NCBI RefSeq assembly: GCF_003144245.1
Contig: NW_020289975.1
Location: 2,313,496 to 2,377,495, forward strand
Length of the DNA: 64,000 bases
DNA from: Jaminaea rosea
Taxonomy: Eukaryota > Basidiomycota > Exobasidiomycetes > Microstromatales
Direction of reading: 5' to 3'
In this document: piece after piece, positions 21,523 through 32,100 of the stretch
How the letters are laid out: each line of letters opens with the position of its first letter
How positions within the stretch are numbered: position 1 is the first letter of the stretch
Made by a program: the position numbers and the translations under genes
The notes under the pieces: generated by a model
The model's input: only the letters and a program-made list of their open reading frames with translations
Databases searched by the model: none
What the model was told of the DNA's origin: nothing

Positions 21523-21853
21523 AAGAGCTCGGCTCGACTCGATAGCATTCAATCGACGAATTGCATTATCGTTGACAAGATTATTTCAATGGTCGAATGC
21601 TCTCAAGCGGTCATGCCGCTTACGATGTGTCTCTTCCCTGCCTGTGCCGTACCGTCGTCCTATGCCAGCTCTTCACCCGTCCTCTATCATGTCAAAGCTC
21701 TACCCATCATCCGCCAAATTGTGCCTCCACAGCAGCAAGAATCCTCTGCTCGCGACGTCCCCTCTCCCTCGTCGCAGCTGCTACGGCTTCGGTACATCCT
21801 TCAAGTACCCATCCAATGGCGAACCCTCCTGAATCCTGCGCTTCTCCGCCTGC
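21523..21853. other. Convergent 3' intergenic gap (SKI8/CBR1)
   Basis: A 331-bp gap between two convergent stop codons. It holds only short frames with no recognisable product; the 3' UTRs and poly(A) signals of both genes must lie here. Confidence 0.5.
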
Positions 21854-22914
21854 TTAGAAACAGAAGACCTGGTCCTCCAACTTGCTAACAGGTCTCGGCT
21901 TCTGGTAGCCCAGCTCCTCCAAATGCTTCTGGCAAGCCTTCATCATCGGCGGGGGCCCGCACATCATGATCTTGATACCCTCCTCCTTCGGGCCAGGCAG
22001 CTTCTCTTGAATTGCCTCCTTGCTCACGAAGCCCGTCTCTCCCTTCCATCCCTCAGGCGGGTTGTTGAGGAAGTAGATGACACGGAACCTGTCTGCGTGC
22101 TGGAGGGCGAGACGGTCCAGCTCTTCCTTGAGGAGGATGTCCTCCTCGTTGACATTTGCGTAGATGAAGTCGATTTGAGTCTTATCGTTGGGGTCCTTGA
22201 GGGCTGCACGAATGATCTGGAGGCAAGGTGTGAAGCCCGTCCCGCCGGCGATCATGCCGATCTTCTTGGCCAGGTCCGGGGAGTACTTCATCTGACCTTT
22301 GGGCCCTCGCACCTGAATGGGCTCTCCAATTCTGAGCTCATCGAGCACCTTGGAGATGTTGCCATTCGGGTACGTCTTGACGATCAAATCGAAAAAGCCC
22401 AGGTCATCGTCGGACGAGGTGGGCGTGTAGGATCGCATGACGTTCTTGCCGTCGATCTCGGCCTGGAGGGAGATGTGCTGGCCAATGGGGAGACCGAGAA
22501 TGTTGTCGGTACGAGGCAGGCGGAAGCGATACAGCGAAGTGTTGCTTGAGATGCGCTTGCGCTCCATGAGGTTGAAGTTCTGCCACTCCTTGGGGTTGAG
22601 GATGGGGCGGGCCTCTGGCAGAGGTGAAACCGTTGCGGTCAGCGACTGGGGCAGGATGGACTGGAGCATGCTCACAAGCGCGCATACTACTCACTGTTCC
22701 CAGCAAAAGAGAAGTAAAGCACAATCAGCGACCCGATGAGCCCAGCAACAAAGGATGCGGCGAATTGCGGGTCGTGGAAGTTGGTAGCTGCATCAAAGTC
22801 GCGAAGCACGGGCATCTTCGTGCCGTAGTTCTTGCCCACGATTTTGAAGCCGCTGAAGAGGCAGCCAAACCCGATGGCTGCTCCCACGATGAGAGCTCCC
22901 TGCGACTTGGACAT
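21854..22914 (-). CDS. CBR1: NADH-cytochrome b5 reductase
   Basis: Two exons, 22914-22695 and 22614-21854, joined in phase 1 across an 80-nt intron, give 326 residues. Exon 1 encodes MSKSQGALIVGAAIGFGCLF and a second hydrophobic stretch FVAGLIGSLIVLYFSFAG, which anchors the enzyme in the ER or outer mitochondrial membrane. Exon 2 carries the reductase: FAD motif RSYTPTS, the NADH-side GGTGFTP, CGPPPM, and the family C-terminus EDQVFCF. It passes electrons from NADH to cytochrome b5 for sterol and fatty-acid modification. The N-terminal membrane region is longer than in budding yeast because it has two hydrophobic segments. Confidence 0.93.
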
Positions 22915-23289
22915 GGTGTATGCGCGAGAGGCGGGTTGGAGAGGATGAGATGAGGTGAGGTGAGGTTTGGTTAGGAAAGAAGGAAGCGGCAACGCGGGGC
23001 AGTTGGTGGGGCGGAGACAGACGTGGCCACAGTACCCAGTCTTGATTCATCTGAGTCCAGCCGAGCCAACAGAGTCGAGTCCGACCGCGATCGTGGAAAT
23101 CGGACCTGGGCGGCGCGTGTGAGAGCGGCAGACGAGGGCGCCACCGTTGGGCGCGGCTTAGGCTAAGCTTGCCAGAAAAGCATGATCAGCCAAGCTCATC
23201 GCGAGGTCACAAGGACGCCGAGGTAGTCATTGCGCAAGGGACAAGCAAAGAGATCAGATCAATTTCATTTCCACGCCACATGCAATGCT
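22915..23289. other. Intergenic, CBR1 upstream region
   Basis: A 375-bp gap between two minus-strand genes that must carry the CBR1 promoter. No open frame in it shows a recognisable product. Confidence 0.5.
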
Positions 23290-24674
23290 TCAGAATCCCC
23301 ACACGGCCAGTCTCTGGCGCAATGGCTGCCACAGCGAGGCGCCAAGGGTGAAGAGCCAACTCTCCGTCTTCCCACCAATCCGGGATGCCTGCTGCGCCTC
23401 AGCAGCCTGAGCTTCCTCCAGGAGCAGCGTGTTCAGGATGGCAGCTAGACGTACTCCAGCCTTGGCCAATTGCTTCTGTATCACCTTGTCAGCATCGATG
23501 CGCTCGAGGTACTCGTCTGCGAGTTCCGGCAGCTGCGGATGGTCGGGCGGGGGTGTCGAAGGATTGCCAGGACTACCGGGGCGACGACCACTACCCCTCC
23601 TTCCTCGACGACGTCGACGCTTCGCTTCACCCCACGATACAGGGAAAGCACTGTCATCGTACTCGCCGTTGTGCATGCCGAGCTGTTCAGCCTCCTCGGC
23701 CCCGCTCGGTGCAGGAACAGGCGATGCGAAGGCGTATTTGCAGACGAGCGGGTGCATCGGCTTCGTCCATGCCATGGGGCAGAGCGGCAGGTCGGTTTCG
23801 TCGATGTCGTTGGTCGGCCCGCCGGATGTCGCCTGCTGCTCAATGTGGTCGCCGTCAGAGCAGCTCGACCAACTCTCCCACTCGTCGGCCCACCAGCCGC
23901 CCAACCCTTCGTTCAGTATCCAGCGCGTGTACGCATCGTACGCTCGTCCTTGAAGCGCTGACTCGATGCGGAGCGACGGTAGGGGAGTCGTGTAGTTGGC
24001 GAGGTTGCGCATGTGTACGTTGATAACTGCAGGTGCGATGCGGACGATAAGTCAGCTTCGTGGGCCAATTCTCGGCCTCGCATCGCCCACCTGCACTCAC
24101 TTTGACTGTCCCAAACGCTATGAAGCCTCGCTTGCCTCCCTTCGAACCGCACGATCACATCGTTGCCTCCCCTCGCACGTCCTGTTAAATGCAGCGGCTG
24201 ATGCGCATCGCCCACCAAATGGGTCACGAACCTAAGTGCGGCGTCCCTCTCGAACCCTCCCTTGCTTTCCTTCAACTGCCTCGTGTAGTTCACCATTGCA
24301 GTGAGTACATTCTCCTCACTCGTCCACCCGTACTCCCCGTAAGCGCAGCTCGAGGGCGGATCATCGTGCAAGGGATTGACATAGTGCAGGTGACCGGACC
24401 ATGGCATACGCCATTTAGCTGTATCTGGCCATGAGGCTAGTGTGGCGAGGTGACAGTGTGTATGCGGTGCGCCTTTGAGCGGATAAGGAGATGAGTAGGA
24501 GGTGAAAGAGGGGAGGATTGTGCAGAGATGAGAGCGAATGGAGGGGTGCAAAAGTGATTGGGCTATCGTTGCGACTATGGCGTGGCCTGCTGCACCCCAT
24601 GCAGAGGCTTGCTGCGCGAGGATCACGAGCACGATGAGAGTGAATGGGATGCTTGAATGAGTGAGGCGTCTCAT
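23290..24674 (-). CDS. Secreted S1/P1-type nuclease
   Basis: Two exons, 24674-24101 and 24026-23290, with a 74-nt intron in phase 1, give 436 residues. A signal peptide (FTLIVLVILAQQASA) is followed at once by WGAAGH, the mature N-terminus whose Trp and His bind zinc in this family. Other zinc-site segments are HLHYVNP, FVTHLVGDAHQPLH and the GGND block. These enzymes cleave single-stranded DNA and RNA outside the cell or in the vacuole and release 5' nucleotides. The C-terminal half is longer than the usual roughly 300-residue family and contains an Arg-rich stretch (KRRRRRGRRGSGRR), which is unusual. Confidence 0.88.
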
Positions 24675-24976
24675 GAATGCGTTCGAGTGGGAGTAGAGAA
24701 GCGAAAGATAAGGGGACAAGATGGTGGAGTTGGCGGACAAGCTTTGTTGACCCCCCCTGCCGCATCTTGACGAGCGCACGGGCCACCGGCGCCTTCAATG
24801 GTTCAGCTTGCTCCCGACAGTACCGCAAACGCTACCCAAGCCTAGCCGACAAGCATCTCTCACGCCATCTCTACCCACCCACGCTCGCACACTCTGTTTG
24901 TGTGATGCACAAAGGATTCGATTTGTCTCGGCGCGCAGCTAGAGAGCAGGCCGAATTAGCGATTTCTGTCCTTTCT

Positions 24977-25930
24977 TTACTTTGCCTCCTCAATCTTTGC
25001 CTCAGCCGGAGCAGCGGCATCAGCGGGCACAGCCTCTTCAGCCTCGTCTCCCTCTTCGCCATCAGAGTCGTCTCCACCGAGGTCAGGCATACCCTCACCA
25101 CCAGCGCCGCCACCCATCTGGGCAAGCATGCTCTGCAGGTCCATCCCGCCCATGCCACCAGCGCCACCCATGCCACCCATTCCTCCCATTCCTCCCATAC
25201 CGCCCATCCCACCCATGCCCTGCATCTGCGCAAGCATCGACGGGTCCATGCCGCCCATGCCGCCGTCGCCAGCTCCACCGCTCAGGTCCTCGAGGTCATC
25301 CTGCTCGTCCTCGTCGCGCCACTTGCCAAAGTCCGTCTTGACGTTGTGCATGCGGACCTTGTCCTTGGAAAGGCGCGGCCAGTACTCGGAAGAGGCCTCC
25401 TTCTTGCGCAGAACGAGGTAAATGTTCTTCGATGACGGGTGGATCTTGCTCTCCTGCGAGACAGGTGCCGCGGGGGGAGGGGGGTGGGAGGACGATCAGA
25501 GGGATGTGCGAGGGAGAGGAGATATCACAAGGGGGTCACTACACGTACCTTGGGGTCAATGGGAGCGAAGAAGTCGAGGTGGAAGGCGTACTCCTTCTCC
25601 GGGATGCCCTTTGCCGGGTTTCCAGCCTTGGCATGGAAGTCGAAGCCGTTCTCCTGCAGGTCCAGCTTCGTCTCCGGGATGGGCGGGAGGTTGGGGACGT
25701 TGATCGTGAGCATGATGACGTTCTGTGAGAGATACGAGGGGACGTGCGTAAGGATTGACTGGTCAGCAATCATGCGACGTCTCGAATGCCATCCTCGCCG
25801 GCTGTATGCGCACCTTCTCTGCCTCGGTCTCGTTGCAGCGCTGAGCCCAGAGGAGCTCAGGCGCAACAGTACCTGACCCAGCCAGCGGGGTCGTCTTTCC
25901 AGCCGGAGCCGATGCGGTCGTTCCAGACAT
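24977..25930 (-). CDS. SBA1: Hsp90 co-chaperone p23
   Basis: Three exons, 25930-25814, 25722-25549 and 25453-24977, all in phase 0, give 255 residues. The CS domain (about residues 22-125) contains PELLWAQRCNETEAEK, VIMLTINVPNLP, FDFHAKAG, FHLDFFAPIDP and EYWPRL, the p23/Sba1 pattern. A KTDFGKWRDEDE acidic link follows. The tail is rich in Gly-Gly-Met repeats and ends acidic. Sba1 binds ATP-bound Hsp90 dimers in cytosol and nucleus and slows ATP hydrolysis. It is divergent from NOP15. Confidence 0.93.
25167..25228 (-). repeat. Tandem Met-Gly-Gly codon repeat in SBA1
   Basis: Nine-base units coding Gly-Gly-Met repeat about seven times in the SBA1 tail. Met/Gly-rich tails are known in fungal p23 proteins. 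The array is short and imperfect at DNA level. Confidence 0.7.
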
Positions 25931-26227
25931 TCTGTGGTAGGTGGGCTGGTATACGTTGATTGGGGTGTTGTTGGTGAGAGAAGAAGGCCGGAGAAGGACT
26001 ACTCTGATCCTGACCCAAAGTCGAAGATCTCGAGCGGAGGGGCGGGCTGGTCCCGTCGACCATCTCCGTTCCGAGATGAGCTTCAGGCCATGTGGTGAGT
26101 GGGCGGAGAGAGACGAGAGGCGGCTTGGAATTTTGGCTCTCTGAGCGGCAGGAGACTGCAGCAGCCGCGAAGCCGAAACTTCCTCGCCGTCACCACCACT
26201 ACCATCACCACGCCTACACACGCAGAC

Positions 26228-27319
26228 ATGGCCGCAAGGAAGTCGTCAGCATCAGCATCTTCATCTTCATCGTCGACCGCTGCTACAAAGGGTGCCGCAA
26301 AGCGCAGCGCTGCTCCAACCAAGGCAGCTGCTCCCGCTAAGAAGGCAAAGAGCTCAGCAGAGGACAAGACGGCTGCTCCCAAGAGCATACTCAAGAAGGC
26401 GCCCGCTGCGGCACCCGTGGCTTCATCGTCGTCCAAGGGCAAGGCCAAGGCTAAAGCGCCGGCAACGAGCGCCAAGTCGATGCCTACTAGAAAGACCAAG
26501 TCACCCCTCGTCTCTAGCAAACCCATCCAGTCAGACGACGAGGACGAAAGCGACGACGAAGACTTCGAGGAGGGTAGCGATGATGACGAGGAGGAGGACG
26601 ACTCCTCCGCGGCAAGCGCTCTTGATTCAGACGAGGAAGGAGACATGATCAAGGGCATGACCTCGGCAGACGAGTCAGACGAGGACGAGGACGAGGACAA
26701 CTCATCGGATGAGTCTGACTCCGAGGGGATTAAGCGCTTCTCGGACATTGCAACAATGAAGCTCCCCTCCAGCAAAGACGATGCAGCGGTTCGCGCCCGC
26801 CTTTCCAAGCTCGAAGCCCGTCGAAAGGCCCAACCCGCAGCCCAGAAGATCGATCGCGCAGTCCTGTACGTCGGTCACCTCCCCAAGCACTTCACCGAAA
26901 CGCCCCTTCGCTCCTACCTGTCCCAGTTCGGAACTATCACCAGGCTGAGGCTCTCACGCAACAAGAAGACGGGCGCATCAAAGCACTACGCCTTTGTCGA
27001 GTTCGCAGACGAGGAGGTCGCGCGCATTGTGCAGGAGACGATGGACAATTACCTGATCATGGGTCAGCTCTTGCGAGTTAAGCCGCTCAGTCGGGATCAG
27101 ATTCATCCCAAGATGTGGGTTGGAGCCAACAGGACGTTCAGGAAGATCCCGGCAGGGAGGAGGGCGAGGGAGCAGCATGACGGTGCAAAGAGTGTTGAGG
27201 GGAAGCAGAGGGCGGAGACGAAGCTGTTGGAGAGGCAAGAGAGGAAGAGAGCAGCACTCAAGGAGGCAGGCATCGACTACGACTTCGACGGCTATCAAGC
27301 CAAGCCGGTGGCTGCGTAG
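26228..27319 (+). CDS. NOP15: Nucleolar RNA-binding protein Nop15 (MKI67-interacting NIFK-like)
   Basis: Single exon, 363 residues from MAARKSSAS. The N-terminal 210 residues are disordered, Lys/Ala-rich, then strongly acidic. One RRM (about residues 212-288) has RNP2 VLYVGHLP and RNP1 KHYAFVEF. The tail WVGANRTFRKIP and a basic helix rich in Arg/Lys/Glu match Nop15/NIFK. The protein acts in the nucleolus in 60S pre-ribosome assembly at the ITS2 foot. The frame is open to 26099, but the downstream ATG fits the acceptable 5' leader and divergent spacing from SBA1 (297 bp). Confidence 0.88.
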   Translation: MAARKSSASASSSSSSTAATKGAAKRSAAPTKAAAPAKKAKSSAEDKTAAPKSILKKAPAAAPVASSSSKGKAKAKAPATSAKSMPTRKTKSPLVSSKPIQSDDEDESDDEDFEEGSDDDEEEDDSSAASALDSDEEGDMIKGMTSADESDEDEDEDNSSDESDSEGIKRFSDIATMKLPSSKDDAAVRARLSKLEARRKAQPAAQKIDRAVLYVGHLPKHFTETPLRSYLSQFGTITRLRLSRNKKTGASKHYAFVEFADEEVARIVQETMDNYLIMGQLLRVKPLSRDQIHPKMWVGANRTFRKIPAGRRAREQHDGAKSVEGKQRAETKLLERQERKRAALKEAGIDYDFDGYQAKPVAA

Positions 27320-27388
27320 CTCTGATGCTGTATCAATGAGATTAAAGAGTCCTCGTGTATATGAATGTACGCGTCCGTCTACGGGTAC

Positions 27389-28888
27389 TCAAAGGCCAGC
27401 GCCAGCTTCGGCCCCAACCATATCCTCCTCACGCAACGCATGCCTCAGCAGCAGCCCGCCTCTCGTCTCCCTCTTCAGCTTCACATCCTTTCCCTCCCAC
27501 CTCACCCTCAGCCCATCATCCCTATTGCCATCTAGCAGCACCCTGAGCGACAAAGCCTCAAAGACGTCCATGTATCCCGACGTCTTTGAAACGGCTGACG
27601 GCTGCGGAAGAGCTTCCACAAGATCTTTTGCTCCCTCTCCTTCCTCCGTGTCATTTTCCTGCTCCTTCTTCGTCTTGGCAAAGAAGCGTGGCAGCAGGAA
27701 AGGGAAGTCAGAAAAGTCCGTATGCTGCGTGCCGGTCAGAGTCGTTAGCCAGCCTTTCCTGCCGTCAGGAGTAACAGCGCACGCCGAGGCAAAGGTGGAG
27801 CAGAGCTTCTTGACGCGAGCGAACTCTGCGCTCCAGAGGGTGAAGCCTTGTGAATTGACCACGAAGATTGGGGGTGGTTTGGAAGGCGAGGCGGGAAGGG
27901 GAACGTCTTCCGCCAGTGGCTGTACCCAGGGGTCGAGGAGCATGCCAACTGAGAAGTCGGGGAGCGATTCACTGCTTGGCTCCTGGGGCTCGAGCTCGGG
28001 CACGGGGGCAAGGGCTGGATTGATGCAAGAGAGGATCGTCGCAGCGCCGAAGGAATGGCCAACACCGAGCAGGCGCGATGTTGCTTTACCGTCTGTGCTC
28101 GTCAGGTCTAGCCGCCCTTTCCAGAGTGGCAGCTGGGCGTCTTGAATGTCCTTGACTGTATCTTTGCGGGTCGAAGCCTCCAGAATTGCAGCCCCCTCGC
28201 CGGCATTGAGTCGCTGCAGGAGGAGTGATGCCTCGTAAACCTCTGCTCTGCGGAAGGCCAGCTGGGTCCGTCTGTAAAGCCATTGTGGGCCTGCCTGCTC
28301 GTCTTCAGTCAGATCGGTCTCTTTGGTGTATACGACTTCCTCCATCTTTCCTCCTCGCGACGAGTGCACAAAGCTCGCCGGACTTGTCATATCGCGATGG
28401 TCTAGCGCAGCGACTACGATGCCATGCGAGGCCAGGCGCGAGCAGTACACAGAGTATGTAGACGGTGTGCCTGCCAAACCGGGCGAGAAGATCGCGGTGG
28501 GTAGCGGAACAGATGACGTATTTGTTGCTAGCGGTCCGGGCTGGCGAGTAGGAAGCTTTGTTCTCCAGAGACCGAGGGCCCATGCAGGGAGAATGGCTGC
28601 ATAGCTCCAAGCGCCATGGTTGAAGCCGGCGTACCTCAGGAGTCCGGCGAGTGACGAACTTCTCGGCGCAGGCAGCCAAGTGTGCTTGGAAGTCGAAGGC
28701 AGCGGGTCCTTTGACGTTGGATAATAAAGCGTCACGGAGACGGTCTCGAGTCGAAAGGCCGGGCGTGGCGGCGAGCCTGAGCGTCTATGCGCGTATCTCT
28801 CTGGGAGGAAGGTGCGAGGCCGAGTCACAGGGATCTCGATTGTCAGCGTCGAGACAGCCGCGTCTCCTGTTGGCTGCGGGAGTGTCAT
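27389..28888 (-). CDS. Platelet-activating-factor acetylhydrolase-like lipase
   Basis: Single exon, 499 residues from the ATG at 28888; the longer frame only offers TTG. The alpha/beta-hydrolase core shows AGFNHGAW, FSPGLAGTPSTYS (oxyanion region), HGIVVAALDHRD, nucleophile elbow GVGHSFGAAT with Ser279, LLDPW with Asp319, and GTQHTDFSDF with His389. The last motif, His followed by DF-x-DF, is characteristic of plasma/type II PAF-acetylhydrolases. Such enzymes cut short or oxidised acyl chains from phospholipids. No clear signal peptide is visible, so a cytosolic or lipid-droplet place is likely. It is divergent from the Zn2Cys6 gene with a 239-bp gap. Confidence 0.85.
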   Translation of the reverse strand: MTLPQPTGDAAVSTLTIEIPVTRPRTFLPERYAHRRSGSPPRPAFRLETVSVTLYYPTSKDPLPSTSKHTWLPAPRSSSLAGLLRYAGFNHGAWSYAAILPAWALGLWRTKLPTRQPGPLATNTSSVPLPTAIFSPGLAGTPSTYSVYCSRLASHGIVVAALDHRDMTSPASFVHSSRGGKMEEVVYTKETDLTEDEQAGPQWLYRRTQLAFRRAEVYEASLLLQRLNAGEGAAILEASTRKDTVKDIQDAQLPLWKGRLDLTSTDGKATSRLLGVGHSFGAATILSCINPALAPVPELEPQEPSSESLPDFSVGMLLDPWVQPLAEDVPLPASPSKPPPIFVVNSQGFTLWSAEFARVKKLCSTFASACAVTPDGRKGWLTTLTGTQHTDFSDFPFLLPRFFAKTKKEQENDTEEGEGAKDLVEALPQPSAVSKTSGYMDVFEALSLRVLLDGNRDDGLRVRWEGKDVKLKRETRGGLLLRHALREEDMVGAEAGAGL

Positions 28889-29127
28889 TGTGCGGGCGAG
28901 CGGCTCAATATTGATGCTTGGAAGAGGAGAAGAAAGCAAAAAGGCGCCGATGGCTTCTCCACCTGGACCCCTGCGTGAATTCCTTGGACTCTGTTGCGTT
29001 GCTCAGCACAAGTCGCCTTCGCCTCGCCTCGGACCAGACCGACGAGAGCCGAAAGCGGACCAGACGAGCGTCTTGGTTGACCTCCATTTCATCACTTCTC
29101 TCAAACGCAGTCGATCAATTTCTCATC

Positions 29128-32100
29128 ATGGCCCGCAAGCCATCGACACCCTCAGTGTCGGCGGGCAATCCATCTTCAACATCTTCCGCGCCCGCTCCCA
29201 CATCGGCATCATCGTCATCTCGCATTCACCCATCCTACCACCAGTATTCGTATCCACCGCCGCCGCCAACGACGACGGGCGACTACAACAATGCCTCTGC
29301 CGCCTCGTCGCCTTCCTCATGGCAGCCTTCTTACCCGCCACATTCTCGAGCCACTGGCACTTCGATCGGTGCGACCAAGCCGACACAAGCGTATCCGGGA
29401 ATGCATGACTATCCGGCTTCATCTCCGGCCTCGACCTCATACAATGCCTCGTACAGCAAAGGCAATTCGCCCTCGCAGGCCAGCGAGGATGAAGACGACC
29501 CTGACGGCGGCTACAATGACGAGGGAACAAGTCCAGCCAGCGCCAAGGGCAAGGACAAAGCAACGAAAAGGGCTGCGACCTCGACCTCGACCTCAACCTC
29601 AGCCTCCGCATCAACGTCGCAAGGCTCCAAGCGGCAGCGCGTCCACTTCTCGTGCACAGAATGCCATCGGCGTAAGCAGAAGTGCAATCGTCAGACGCCA
29701 TGCCAACATTGCATTGCTCGCAAGGTGCCAGAGCGCTGCAAAACATTCAAGCCTGGTCATGAAGAGGGGATGGATCTGACTGCGCGGGTGGCCAAGCTGG
29801 AGAAGTCTCTCGAGGAGGGATTCGATAGGTTGGCCGCGATGATGGCTGAGCACGCTGCGAATCAGCAGAGAGTACAAACCGCGGCAGGGGCAAACACATC
29901 ATACCAGATGCCCAGCTCCGCCCAGCCTCGTGGACCCGCGACAACGCTTCCACCTCCTGCGCAACCCTCGTCGCAACTACAGAGCGAGCGCCGCGTCAGC
30001 TTTGCTCCATCTGCACCTGGCACAGTCACGAATGAAGGTAGCGACGCAGGGGACGAGGCGAATAATGGCGCTGTACTCAACGATGCGGGAAACTTCCATG
30101 GCAGCGGAGCTACCATTTCAATGCGTATCGACTCTCTGCTCTCAGACGTCGGCGGCGGCGAACAATCCTCTAGCGGCGAAGCATCTCAGTCTGCTACAGG
30201 GCAGCGCAAGGGCATCTTGTCAATGCCCACTCGCTCCGACGCCGGGAGCGACAAGGACGACGATCTCGACTCGAAGATGGCAGAGTACGGAGCAGTCGAC
30301 AAGATGTCGGGTGCTTTCGCTTCGAGCGTGCCCAGCCGGGGGATTTGCAGGCAGCTTACGGACCATTACTTTGACGACGTCAACTGGCTTCGACACCCCC
30401 TGCCAGAGCGACTCTTGCGCCCCCAGATCAACGCATACATCGACGCACCTGGCGCCTTTCCAGCTCCCTTGACGACATCCAACGTCAATGTCTTTGCGTG
30501 CATGATGCTACTCATGTCCGTGGCCGCCCTCAGCGCTGAGATTGAAGCCTTTCCCAAGGACGGCAAAGCGAGGAGAATGGCAGCGCGCCGCTTCGAATGG
30601 ACAGGGCGGCGCACATTGCTCCTCAGCCAGGTCCTGGGCAAAGACGACATCCTCCAAGTCATGGGCTTCAACCTGGCCTGGCGCTTCCTCATGCTCGATC
30701 GCCGCATGAGCGAAGGTTGGCGCTGTGTCTCTAACTCCATCACGGCAGGATACGCCATTGGTCTGCACAGAGACGGCTCGAAGCTCGGTCTCCCTCCCCT
30801 CGAGACGGACTTACGCCGAGGAGCCTGGCAGACGATTACCTTTGCCGACTTGATGCTCTCGATGACTTTTGGTCGCCCACCAATCTCAGACCTCGATCGA
30901 TCCTTCTCAGACACAGCGCTGCCTACTCTGGAGGGCTTCAAGCACTGGTGGCCGAATGAGGAGCGCACTTCTCATCCGCGCGCGAAAGAGGGTAAGCCGC
31001 TTCCCACGATCTACCAGCACACGCTCAACCGCGTCAAGATCATGCGCATCTGTGGACGCATTGTCGAATGCTACCAGAAGCTTGAGCCACATCATTACAG
31101 CGATATCCTAGCCATAGACGCCGAGTTGCTCAAGGTGCGCGAAGAGCTGCCGTACTACTACCAAGCGACCGTTAAGCGCGAAGATGGCCGCAACTCCGTA
31201 GAGTGCGATCGCACGCTGGATGACGACTTCCCCTTTTTGATGATCCACCGCTTTCTCTGCCACACCGAAGTCTTCTTCTGCCGGATCTCTCTGCATCGTT
31301 CCTACCTTTTGCGCTCAGGAGCAAAGGGCTCCTCTGGCAATCGCTATGCTCAATCGCGTCGCGCATGCATCGAGGCAGCGATGGACGACCTGGCCATGCG
31401 GACGGAATTTGTCCAGAAGCTGGTGAAGCGCTACGGCGGCCTGGGGAAGATTCCGCTCTGGGTCTACATCCATATCGGGACATATTCGTGGTTCAACAGC
31501 CTGCTAGTCGCTTCGATCGCCGCATTGCTCGACCCGTCAGATATGCCTGAGCTCCCTGCGCTCAGGGCACAGCTTAATCACTTCTTAAGGCATGCTGACA
31601 GGAAGCAGGCTGGCCTGCCGCCAGAGGATGTGACTCCGGATGATAGCAGTGCTACGACTGGGAGCGCGACAAGTCCTGACGAGACTGGCAACAGTCGCGC
31701 CCATCTCGAGATCAAGGACGAGATGAGGGAGAAAGAGGAGACAATCTTGAGCATGTTTAGGAGCGCCATTGACCGCGCGCAGGCCAACCTGGCGGCGAAA
31801 GGAGCAGCGGAGCCGGCGCGTACGGCTGGCAGCAAGCGGGCGATGGATGAACCAGCCCCAAGCAGCCGCTCTGCAAAGGCGAGCAAGGGGCAAGAGACGG
31901 CGGCATCTCGGGAGGAGGCTACGGCGGATGTGTTGCTTGACTTGGGCAAGGGAGCCAAGGGCGGGAATGCTGTGGGAGACGTCAAGACTGCAGAGGGGCC
32001 CGGCTCTGGATCTGGCTATTCTTCGCCAAAGCAGGGTGGCAGCCAACAAGCGCAAGGGAAGGTGACGCCATCGTCACATAGGGCAACGCCGCCAACCCCA

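Noticed and set aside
28918-29127. N-terminal extension of the Zn2Cys6 factor
   Set aside because: The extension begins with TTG rather than ATG and overlaps the leader of the divergent lipase gene.
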